Assembly: GCA_004014935.1 (NCBI GenBank)
Contig: CP025322.1
Span: 558,001 to 622,000, forward strand
Source: Saccharomycopsis malanga
Taxonomy: Eukaryota > Ascomycota > Saccharomycetes > Ascoideales > Saccharomycopsidaceae
Reading direction: 5' to 3'
Length of the DNA: 64,000 bases
Positions 50,422-58,691 of this stretch are shown piece after piece (within the stretch, counting starts at the first letter, position 1; every line of letters begins with the position of its first letter). A program made the position numbers and the translations under genes. Below the pieces are notes generated by a model. That model saw only the letters and a list, made by a program, of their open reading frames with translations. It was not told where the DNA came from and ran no database searches.

Positions 50422-51918
50422 ATGGAATCTATTCAGGGAGGCCTGTCGGGGTTGGGCAGCCAGGACAGAAAGGATACCGCTCTGCTTTCTGTCAATGACA
50501 ACTTTGTGCAGATTATATGTTCTTTGAACAGTGTGTTTTCCAATATTGAGTCGTCCAGCGACTATTCGGCCGAGGATCTCAAGTTTTTCGAGAAAGCGGT
50601 TGAGGCCCTGTTGACAGACTACTGGGAGAAGTTTGATCCATACAAAGGACGTGTTTTCCGCAATAAGCTTCAGAACAGGTTTAAAGATACTGACAAGAAT
50701 GACACGTTTGTCAAAATAAGGTACTACAAGCTGTCTCTCAAAGAGGCTGTAGCCCATTTGAACAACCGTCAGAAAAACAAGAGTTCTAATGGTGATAATC
50801 AGGTGAATTCTGGTTTCAATCATCCAGGATCTTTTGAGCTGTCTAATGTAGGCACTTCTGCAACTGCACTTGAAACAGCAAATCGTAATTTACCTGAATA
50901 TTACTCAATGGACCGCAATCTCTTGGGTTTTGGCTCTGGCGACCTTATATATAGCCGTAGCAGTAATACTACAAACAGCACTGCTGCCAAAAGGTTGAAA
51001 ATCGAAGACACCGTGTCATTTCCTAGGCTTGGCGCAGATATATTTACAAACGACTTGCAAATAAGCGACCAGGCTAAGAAAAATAGCTCTGCTTCTGAGT
51101 TTTTAAACTATCCCAATTTCAATCCTAAGCTTCGACGGTTTAACCAAGACCTATCTAAGAACAATGTCGTAAGCTCTGTTCTAAACTATGATAGCCCCGA
51201 ACCCAATAATGTTTCTGCTAGTCAGAACCGTTCAACATTTGATAACTTTGATTTCAATTCAACCAACAACATTCTCTCGTCAATGGGCTCTGGTCCTGAT
51301 TCAAAGTACCAAATACCATCAGTCCAGGACCCCCAGCTCAAATCAGTAAACAGTCTGCTATATTCTCCTGACGTTTACGAGTTTGTCTCTGCTCTAAACA
51401 ATTTGAAAAATGGCAAAGAGCCGCAACTAGAGGAAAGAACCACTCAAGTTACTTCTGGTTTCCATAAAACACCCAACTACATCAATTCTTTGAAAGAAAG
51501 TTTTGATTTCACACATGGACCAGCCTCAAATGGCAGCAGTATACAACGAACAAATCCAATAGATTATCTTACTGGCCTGCAGCTGGATCTGGTATCAAAA
51601 TCACAGCTGGAAGACCTTTCTTCAGACAGCAACACTATGGAGGAAAAGGTATTTAAATGTAACAGTTGCAGTTTGTGTTTTAAAAGAAACTCTGACTTGA
51701 AAAGACACGTCAAGATTCATTTAACATTGTTGCCGCACATTTGTAACAACTGCGGTAAATCCTTTGCCAGAAAAGACGCTTTGAAAAGACACTTTGGCAC
51801 GCTTACTTGTAACCGGAACAAGGACAATATGACATACATTGAAAACTTGAAGTATTTGACTGAAGAGGAGAAGAAACAAGACTTGTCGGTAGTGGCTAGA
51901 AGGAAGAAGAAGGTTTAG
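50422..51918 (+). CDS. C2H2 zinc-finger transcription factor
   Basis: 498 aa. Most of the protein is Ser/Asn-rich. The N-terminal 110 residues look ordered and helical (L-S-V-N-D-N-F-V-Q-I-I-C-S-L-N, and F-F-E-K-A-V-E-A-L-L-T-D-Y-W). Two fingers lie at the C-terminus: C413-C416-H429-H433 and C441-C444-H457-C463, the second being C2HC. The linker between them is L-T-L-L-P-H instead of T-G-E-K-P. A basic end (R-R-K-K-K-V) may be a nuclear signal. A sequence-specific regulator is a safe inference; targets and a named homologue are not. CTG leucines are common in this gene (more than ten), unlike in the highly expressed genes of the window. Confidence 0.8.
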   Translation: MESIQGGLSGLGSQDRKDTALLSVNDNFVQIICSLNSVFSNIESSSDYSAEDLKFFEKAVEALLTDYWEKFDPYKGRVFRNKLQNRFKDTDKNDTFVKIRYYKLSLKEAVAHLNNRQKNKSSNGDNQVNSGFNHPGSFELSNVGTSATALETANRNLPEYYSMDRNLLGFGSGDLIYSRSSNTTNSTAAKRLKIEDTVSFPRLGADIFTNDLQISDQAKKNSSASEFLNYPNFNPKLRRFNQDLSKNNVVSSVLNYDSPEPNNVSASQNRSTFDNFDFNSTNNILSSMGSGPDSKYQIPSVQDPQLKSVNSLLYSPDVYEFVSALNNLKNGKEPQLEERTTQVTSGFHKTPNYINSLKESFDFTHGPASNGSSIQRTNPIDYLTGLQLDLVSKSQLEDLSSDSNTMEEKVFKCNSCSLCFKRNSDLKRHVKIHLTLLPHICNNCGKSFARKDALKRHFGTLTCNRNKDNMTYIENLKYLTEEEKKQDLSVVARRKKKV

Positions 51919-52239
51919 CATGTTGTTTTTACATATTCTCTTGTGTTTTCGTCAGTGTGAAGGTAATTGTATATTAATAAAGCTTTTTAATTTAGTATTA
52001 GTTGTGTTAGGAGCTAGGTGTAGTGATTCATTAGCAGCAATCTTAATGCTGTTGTATGTGTGTATGATTGTTTAGTAAATAATTCTTCGGTATATAATAA
52101 TCACATTTTCTCATTATTTAGTAAATAACTTAATATTATGGAGATAAGTTTCTGACACCATATTGTCTCTTTGCAAGATTTCTGAAAAGCACCTTGACAG
52201 GCACCTTGGCAGGGCAAGTTCAAGCTAATTGTAAAGGAA

Positions 52240-52556
52240 TAATAATTTATTGTAATGTCTTATACCCAGTACATATCAATCTCATATATACGCACTATTT
52301 TTGAAGGGGCTTGGTAAAACCCAGTGGGGAAAGCGCAATCATGTCATAATGTTCTTATTTAATCGATTGAAAAGTAAGCACTAGACTTTGGTGTATGTCG
52401 TGTTTCAGACAATTACACTTGCCTGTGAAGTCACATTTAACACTGTAAAAGTAGTGAATAAAAAGTGTTCATAGTCGGAATCGAACCCATAAGTCTATTA
52501 AGTCTTTTTTCTTTTACGAGAGTACTATCTCTGAATTATTCTGCCCAACGGCTGGA
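52240..52556 (-). mobile_element. tRNA-derived SINE, full-length copy B1
   Basis: About 317 bp, minus strand. It aligns along its whole length with copy A: head with B box GGTTCGATTCC (52487..52477), GAACACTTTT after the head, the body (CAGGCAA-TG--A-TGTCTGAAAC), ACCAAG(C/T)CCC, the CGTATATA core, GTACTGGG and an A/T-rich tail with ATTATT. The A box region is changed (ATTCAGAGA), so internal promoter activity is probably lost. Confidence 0.78.
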
Positions 52557-52560
52557 CTAA

Positions 52561-52622
52561 TGATAATAATATCTTATATTTCAAGCCCAGTACATATCAA
52601 CTATGTATATACGCGCTCGACT
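52561..52622 (-). mobile_element. SINE 3' fragment, copy B2
   Basis: The 3' end only: GCGCGTATATACATAG, TGATATGTACTGGG, CTTGAAATATAAG and ATTATTATCA. Its tail abuts the head of B1, so on the minus strand the two lie head-to-tail (B2 then B1). The stretch next to GTACTGGG equals that of copy D at 6034. Confidence 0.7.
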
Positions 52623-52877
52623 AAACTAATAAATTGATTAGTATTAACTTTATACACACATCACTACTACAATTCCATTACAACTCTTAATTCAAAATGT
52701 TATTCCCCTCCACCACCTCATATGAAAATTTTTACAATATCAAACTCAAAGAGATCCAATATCCAACCACTTATGTGAAACACCATTTTGGTGGATCAAT
52801 GCGATGGGCATCACCAAATTTGCGTTCGAAATACTGTTGACATCAATTTGAATAACCAATGTTGCCAACTATCGACA

Positions 52878-55800
52878 ATGTCGGAGCCACTATTTGTGAG
52901 AGACGATGACGAGGCCAAATTGGCGAGCAGTCCTATGGAGGAGGATGCCATACCAGTGGTGACTTTAGAGGAAAAGCCCGAAGTGGTGGAACAGACGCTT
53001 GCTGGGACAGTTGATGTTAATTCCACTCTTTCGTTAAAGTTCCAGCAGATTATACTAGAAGAATTATTGATTCAGGATGCTTTATTGGTGTTGGCAAAAG
53101 GATTGGGGCTAGAATCCATTGTGTCAAACTTGCTACATGTGTTAAGTACACCGTCGTCTTCATTTGGTGGGCCGAATCGGAAAAGAAGTTTGATAATATT
53201 GTTGAATGCACAGGAAGAGGAGAATTATAAGATTGGAGAAGAACTTACAGAGCTCTCATGGACAGATGCGTTCAACGACCTGTTATATTCTGACGACACA
53301 AGTCTGGAGCTCAAAAGACTGTTTATAGTAATTAGAGGCGAGTCAGTGGTTGTAAAGAAACGTAGACAGATATATGAACAAGGTGGTATAATTTCCATAA
53401 GTTCAAGAATCTTCATTGTTGATCTTTTATCTGGAATTGTGGATCCCGATTTGTTAACTGGTCTAGTAATCCTACATGCTGACAAGATTTCAGAAACTTC
53501 TAATGAGTCATTCATTATCAACTATTACCGGTCCAAAAATCAGTGGGGTTTTATCAAATGTGTCACCGACGAGCCTCAAGGCTTGATAAACACTGCTTAT
53601 TCGAGCTCTGGGGGCTCGTTGATGAATCCATTGCGTTTGATGCTACGTAACATGCAGTTGGACAAGTGTTTATTATGGCCACGGTTCCATATTAATGTGA
53701 TTTCGTCACTCAACTTCAAAGCCATACAAGCAAAAAGAATAAAGAATAAAGAGCTTGGAAAAGTTATTGAGATAAAGGTTGCAATGACCGAGTCAATGCA
53801 GCGCATTCAATTGGCTATATTGTCTTGTTTAAGGGCTTTATTGTTTGAAATCAAACGACACAATCCAGAACTCACTGCCGAGTCGGAATTGTTCGAAGAT
53901 CTCAACAGAGGAAACGCTTCTAACAAGGTCAGTACCGATATAGCCAATGAAGACGAATATTCTCGGTTTCTCGACGACTTCTTCTTGAACCAAGTCATGG
54001 CTCTCTTCAATAGGTCGTGGCATAGGATTTCTTGGACCACCAAGCAATTGATAGGCGACTTGGCAATGTTGAAACGCTTGCTCAACAACTTGATTAATTA
54101 TGATTCTGTTGAGTTCTATGAGGACATAGAGATCATATTACATGAATACAAAAGCGAAGCTGTGGGCGGCAGAATGAATTATAACGGCAGCCCGTGGCTT
54201 CTTCTAGATGAAGCAAATACTGTGATCTCATTTGCTAAAAAACGGGTTTACGACATTATTCAGGACCCGTTTCAAACAAAAGACAAATCTGCTTCCTATT
54301 TGTTGGAAGAGCTTCCTAAATGGGAACAGCTAGCTCTTCTTCTACATGACATTATCAGCGAAAGAGCTGCCAGTTACAAGCTCCAGAATGCAGGGCCGAT
54401 TCTCATTATGTGTTCAAGTGCTAAAACGGTAAGCCAACTAAAGACTTTTCTATCAACCATGGTAGACGAAACCAATTCTACTAATATAAATATTGAAGAC
54501 CAACAGTTTTCAGGGAGAAGAATGATGCTTCGCAAGTTTAGAGATTACCTGTATTGGAACAATAACAGTATTAAAGTGACAGAAAGAATTAATCAAACCA
54601 TTAAAGAAACTGAAGCAACCAAGAGAGCCCGAGCAGATGAACTTACTTCTGAAAATACCCCTATCGCTGATAATGCTGAAAATAACGACCCACAGAAGAT
54701 TAACGTTTCCAAAACGTTTACTAGAGACGCGCAGCCTATCAGCAAGAGAAGAAGAGCTCGAGGAGGCAAGTTTCTTACAGAGGCAGCCAAGTTACATACG
54801 GCAAAGTTCAGCAGAGAAGATGCTAATGAGGCATTGAGCGAGGAAATCAAAGAAAAGATCAAAAAGGAAGTCGATGAATGGACTAAAGAGCCGGTGAAAA
54901 AAGAAGAGAAAAACATACTTGAAGAACTAGTTGAAGGGGAAGATCAAACGGTTCAAGGAGAAGACGTGGAAATAATAAATGAAGAAGAAGAGGAAGAAGT
55001 GATTCCAAGTGGCGATTTCTTACCTATTAGAAACATGTTTGAACTAGTTGACAGACTGGACCAGATTGTTATTGAAAAGTATGACCTGCTCACAGATGAG
55101 AAAATCTTGAACGAGTTGCTACCGTCTAGTGTGATTATGTATGAACCAAATTTGTCATTTGTAAGAAGAGTGGAAATATTCCAAGCAGAAAACAAATCGC
55201 ACGACTTGAAAACGTTTCTTATGTATTACGGGGCCTCTATAGAGGAACAGCGGTACTTGAACCGTATTAAAAAGGAAAAGGAGAGTTTCACCAAGCTCGT
55301 GCGCGAAAAGGGCCAAATGGGCAAAGAATTTAAAGACAAAAAGTTGAACACCTGGCAGACCAAAGCCCAAATTGTGAACACCAGAATCGCCGGTGGTAAT
55401 AAGCGGTTTATAGATGGCACAAATATCCCCCATAAGAAAGTGGTTGTGGATATCAGAGAATTTCGCTCTGCTTTGCCAAACATACTTTTCAGATCTGGCT
55501 TCGAGGTTATTCCTTGCGTAATCACTGTGGGAGACTACATTTTGTCACCGAAAATATGCGTAGAAAGAAAGTCTGTTCCAGACTTGATAGGCTCTTTTGA
55601 AAAAGGTAACTTGTTCAGCCAATGTACAAGGATGTTTCGCTTCTATGAGCTTGTGATTTTGCTTATTGAATTTGACGAAAACAAGTCATTTGCTTTGAAT
55701 CCATTTGTGGAATTTAAAAACCGATTCGACGCCTCCACCAAATCCAAGGTTAAAGACTCGCTTGCGGCAGAAAAATCACACCAAGACATCCGCTTAAAGT

Positions 55801-56198
55801 TGTCAATGCTTTTGCTTTCATTTCCCAAACTTAAAGTTATCTGGTCGCCATCACCATATCGAACAGCAGAAATCTACAAAGAATTAAAGTTACGTGAAGA
55901 CGATCCAGATATTGATGCTGCAATCACCGCTGGCTTAAACTTACAGAGCGATGAGGCGTTGGATGGCGGCGAAACCGGTAGAGATTTGATTGGGGAAATA
56001 AGGTTTAATGACGGAGCAATAGAATTGATTAAAAACATTCCTGGAATCACAACAGCAAACTATCATACAATAGTGTCTCATGTCCGGAATATACGCGAGT
56101 TGGTTTTTTTGGAAGAATATGAGCTTGCCATATTAATAGGAGAGGAAAATGCCCGAAAGGTTTATCGGTTTTTTCACCAAAACATTGTCCCAGAATAG
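52878..56198 (+). CDS. RAD1: XPF-family nucleotide-excision repair endonuclease Rad1
   Basis: 1106 aa from the ATG at 52878 (S. cerevisiae 1100); the earlier open frame has no ATG. A helicase-like N-terminal half, a Lys/Arg/Glu-rich linker (about 590-720), then the XPF nuclease domain with V-V-V-D-I-R-E (D858) and V-E-R-K-S (E896-R897-K898) on the G-D-Y-(x)n-E-R-K-S pattern. A C-terminal helix-hairpin-helix follows (I-P-G-I-T-T-A-N-Y, near 1060). With Rad10 it cuts 5' of lesions and trims 3' flaps in single-strand annealing. CTG is used as Leu, for example in D-Y-L-Y-W. In S. cerevisiae RAD1 is next to MET12; here an MTHFR gene lies 10 kb upstream. Confidence 0.95.
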   Translation: MSEPLFVRDDDEAKLASSPMEEDAIPVVTLEEKPEVVEQTLAGTVDVNSTLSLKFQQIILEELLIQDALLVLAKGLGLESIVSNLLHVLSTPSSSFGGPNRKRSLIILLNAQEEENYKIGEELTELSWTDAFNDLLYSDDTSLELKRLFIVIRGESVVVKKRRQIYEQGGIISISSRIFIVDLLSGIVDPDLLTGLVILHADKISETSNESFIINYYRSKNQWGFIKCVTDEPQGLINTAYSSSGGSLMNPLRLMLRNMQLDKCLLWPRFHINVISSLNFKAIQAKRIKNKELGKVIEIKVAMTESMQRIQLAILSCLRALLFEIKRHNPELTAESELFEDLNRGNASNKVSTDIANEDEYSRFLDDFFLNQVMALFNRSWHRISWTTKQLIGDLAMLKRLLNNLINYDSVEFYEDIEIILHEYKSEAVGGRMNYNGSPWLLLDEANTVISFAKKRVYDIIQDPFQTKDKSASYLLEELPKWEQLALLLHDIISERAASYKLQNAGPILIMCSSAKTVSQLKTFLSTMVDETNSTNINIEDQQFSGRRMMLRKFRDYLYWNNNSIKVTERINQTIKETEATKRARADELTSENTPIADNAENNDPQKINVSKTFTRDAQPISKRRRARGGKFLTEAAKLHTAKFSREDANEALSEEIKEKIKKEVDEWTKEPVKKEEKNILEELVEGEDQTVQGEDVEIINEEEEEEVIPSGDFLPIRNMFELVDRLDQIVIEKYDLLTDEKILNELLPSSVIMYEPNLSFVRRVEIFQAENKSHDLKTFLMYYGASIEEQRYLNRIKKEKESFTKLVREKGQMGKEFKDKKLNTWQTKAQIVNTRIAGGNKRFIDGTNIPHKKVVVDIREFRSALPNILFRSGFEVIPCVITVGDYILSPKICVERKSVPDLIGSFEKGNLFSQCTRMFRFYELVILLIEFDENKSFALNPFVEFKNRFDASTKSKVKDSLAAEKSHQDIRLKLSMLLLSFPKLKVIWSPSPYRTAEIYKELKLREDDPDIDAAITAGLNLQSDEALDGGETGRDLIGEIRFNDGAIELIKNIPGITTANYHTIVSHVRNIRELVFLEEYELAILIGEENARKVYRFFHQNIVPE

Positions 56199-56560
56199 AA
56201 TTTGTTGGCTTATTTAGGTTTTGTATTTATGGTTCAAACAGGGTTGGAAATGTCATAGTAAGGACATGCATACTTTGTCTGTAAATATCAATCTTTTATT
56301 TAAAGTTTTTAACCAAGCATATTTTAAAAGCCCATCTGTTCTTTTTTACATTTTAATGCTGTAATCCTATAAAAAATACAGGTAGAAGACTATACTATAT
56401 TATACTATAATAAAATAAACGAAACTTGTACAAGGAATGCACTTATCAAACATAATTCATCAAATAAACAATAATCATTATCATAGAAAATGGAAAACAA
56501 AACAATAAATCAAATCATGAGAGAACGAATATAACCAATGGGCAAAGGTCACATTTTATA
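56199..56560. other. Convergent intergenic region RAD1/velvet
   Basis: 362 bp, AT-rich; nothing recognised. Confidence 0.5.
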
Positions 56561-57919
56561 CTATGCAAAAAAACAAGGCTGATCCATAAAGTTGGATTCC
56601 AAACTACTAGGCTTGTTGTTTACCAACTCCGATAAGAAAACCGTGAGCTCTCCTTCTTGAACATCACCAGGATTGATACAATTGACCTTGTTTGTCAAGT
56701 TTGGGCTCAAGTCAACCAGAAAGTTGCTGATTGGGGAAGCTCCAGAGACATTGAACTCGTCCAACTCAAGCAGTGTCAAGTCTTCTAACAACGTTGGGGC
56801 TGCTGGATCTTCATGTGGACTAAGGAGATCGGAGTATGGCTGGAATTGATCTGGGAATGGTGAGACTAATGAGTTGGCAAAGGGCTCAGGTTTGTTGAGA
56901 AGTGGTGAGAAGTTTGATTCTGTGGATATATTGAATATAGGCATCTGGGTAGGAGAAGAATCTGTTATAATTGGGAATTCTGGTAATTCAGCTGGCTGTG
57001 CGATAAAAGATTGTAAAGAAGGAGTCGTGAACGATGGCAGAGAATGTTGTCTTTTAGAACAGGGAGACTCCTGCGAGTAATCTGAGTAGGATCGTTTATT
57101 TGGAGAGAAATCAGAGGAGCACAGAGATTGTGGGGTTGGGGTGTTATTTACGGACAAAGAGCACGAATTCAGTTCTGATTTTGCTTTGAAAGGCTTTTTT
57201 TTATTGTTGTGAGCATCGTCTTTTATTACTTTGATTGATCTAAGAAAACAGAGTACGTTGTTTGTTGACAGTCTATTGATTTCTGTCTGGATTTGAGATT
57301 GAATTACTTGCTGAACACTGTCTTTGTAATATTCGCTGGCTTTGAAAACTTCAAACATGTCACTAAAAACACCACCAATCTTACTGAGCTTAGAAAAGGT
57401 GTTGATTCTGGAACAACTGCTGGAAGTATTGGTGAAATCACTAAAGCCTTCGTATTTGAACAAATCAAGCTTCAATCTGTACTGGCCATGTTCCGTAAGA
57501 CCAATATCATCAATTTTGAACACAATGACTCCTTTTTCAGAGCAGGTTTCCAAATCTGGAATATTGTAAAACGTCCCACTAACAGTGGTAGTGCCTATAA
57601 GACCATGTGCTTGTTGCTCATCCTTTATCAAGGTTATATTCATGAAATACAGACTGAGAACACGGCTGGTGATGTCAACTTTTATCATCTGTCCATTTAT
57701 GGAGGTTTTCAATGAAAAAACCTTCAAAACAACAATAGGATGTGGGTTTAAAAGCCGCTTATAAATTCTGACAACATTGTCGTTTCCTGCCATTGTCTTC
57801 TTTGCTGTAGACTCCCTGGTATTCTTGGGCTGTTGAAGGATCTTCAAATCATAAACTATCTTCTCACACACACGACTGCTTGCAGAGCTTAATGGGCTAA
57901 AATCTAAACAATTCCTCAT
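56561..57919 (-). CDS. Velvet-domain regulatory protein
   Basis: 452 aa, single exon. The velvet domain covers about 19-218. It opens with Y-D-L-K-I-L-Q-Q-P-K-N-T-R (23-35), matching the velvet start Y-x-L-x-I-x-Q-Q-P-x-x-A-R. N-P-H-P-I-V-V-L-K-V (58-67) stands where the family has D-P-P-P-I-V-x-L. L-I-G-T-T-T-V-S-G follows, then G-V-I-V-F-K-I-D-D-I-G-L (130-141), G-Q-Y-R-L-K-L-D-L-F (145-154) and F-S-D-M-F-E-V-F-K-A-S-E-Y (185-197), all as in VosA/VelB-type domains. The remaining 230 residues are Ser/Pro-rich with acidic C-terminal stretches (activation-like). Velvet proteins are NF-kB-fold DNA-binding regulators of development and metabolism in filamentous fungi, and the family is generally reported absent from S. 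cerevisiae. Target genes here are unknown. It is divergent from the NRAMP gene. Confidence 0.82.
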   Translation of the reverse strand: MRNCLDFSPLSSASSRVCEKIVYDLKILQQPKNTRESTAKKTMAGNDNVVRIYKRLLNPHPIVVLKVFSLKTSINGQMIKVDITSRVLSLYFMNITLIKDEQQAHGLIGTTTVSGTFYNIPDLETCSEKGVIVFKIDDIGLTEHGQYRLKLDLFKYEGFSDFTNTSSSCSRINTFSKLSKIGGVFSDMFEVFKASEYYKDSVQQVIQSQIQTEINRLSTNNVLCFLRSIKVIKDDAHNNKKKPFKAKSELNSCSLSVNNTPTPQSLCSSDFSPNKRSYSDYSQESPCSKRQHSLPSFTTPSLQSFIAQPAELPEFPIITDSSPTQMPIFNISTESNFSPLLNKPEPFANSLVSPFPDQFQPYSDLLSPHEDPAAPTLLEDLTLLELDEFNVSGASPISNFLVDLSPNLTNKVNCINPGDVQEGELTVFLSELVNNKPSSLESNFMDQPCFFA

Positions 57920-58691
57920 GGACGAGCCTTTTTAACAACTATATATGATTGAATATTTGCTGACAAGTAAAGATTTATAAATAATATTATTATGTATTGT
58001 GTAATTCCAATAGCTGTCAAGCTCCAATTACAGTTTGATAATAGCAAACCCTTTGTCCAGGGCATTGACATATATATATATATATATATAGCACTATAAA
58101 TAATTGATTGACGTTGTAGGGTTCTGGAATAAAAAAAATATAGGTGTTCTGTAGATCATGCAGCATGTATGTTGATGCGGCTGGGCTACGCCTAGAAATT
58201 CGGGCCGTGTTCACGCAGCATTAACTGCGTGGGGGACCATGTAGATGCTACAGAACCAAAATAACGGATAGGCTGTCGGCTGTACAACTCGCGTGACTGA
58301 TAGAGGCAATGCTAAAAAAACGGCTCCAAAGTAAATCCAAAACCAGCGAGCCATTAAAGTGGATATGGCTGTGCGTGCTGTCGCATATCTTATGCATGAA
58401 AAAAAATCCTATTATGTAACTATACAGGACTGTGCGTTCAAGGGCTACTTATATTGTTATGAGCCCTTGAATATGGTTTTGAGCACAACATCTCATTTTT
58501 TGGTGGACGTGATCTTGGGTATGGATGTGTGTGTGTGTGTGAATAATGGAGGAGAGCGAGGAACCTTGAGAAGAGGAGATTAATATTTCAAGTGGATATA
58601 ACGATTGACAAGAAGTGAAAGGTTATTGGTAGAATTTCAAATTGTGGGAAGAATCAAATCCCACAGGATCTTTTATTTCAAAAATAAAAAA
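57920..58691. promoter_or_regulatory. Divergent promoter of velvet and NRAMP genes, with (TA)n and (GT)n
   Basis: 772 bp. It has (TA)10 at 58071-58090, a CATGCAGCATG patch (about 58158-58168) and GTGTGTGTGTGTG near 58527-58540. No tRNA or gene is supported. Confidence 0.4.

Larger units (their letters stand above)
51919..52877. other. Intergenic region with two SINE copies in tandem
   Basis: 959 bp between the C2H2 gene and RAD1. About 370 bp of it is SINE sequence (B1 and B2). The RAD1 promoter must lie in the remaining 250 bp next to the gene. Confidence 0.6.
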
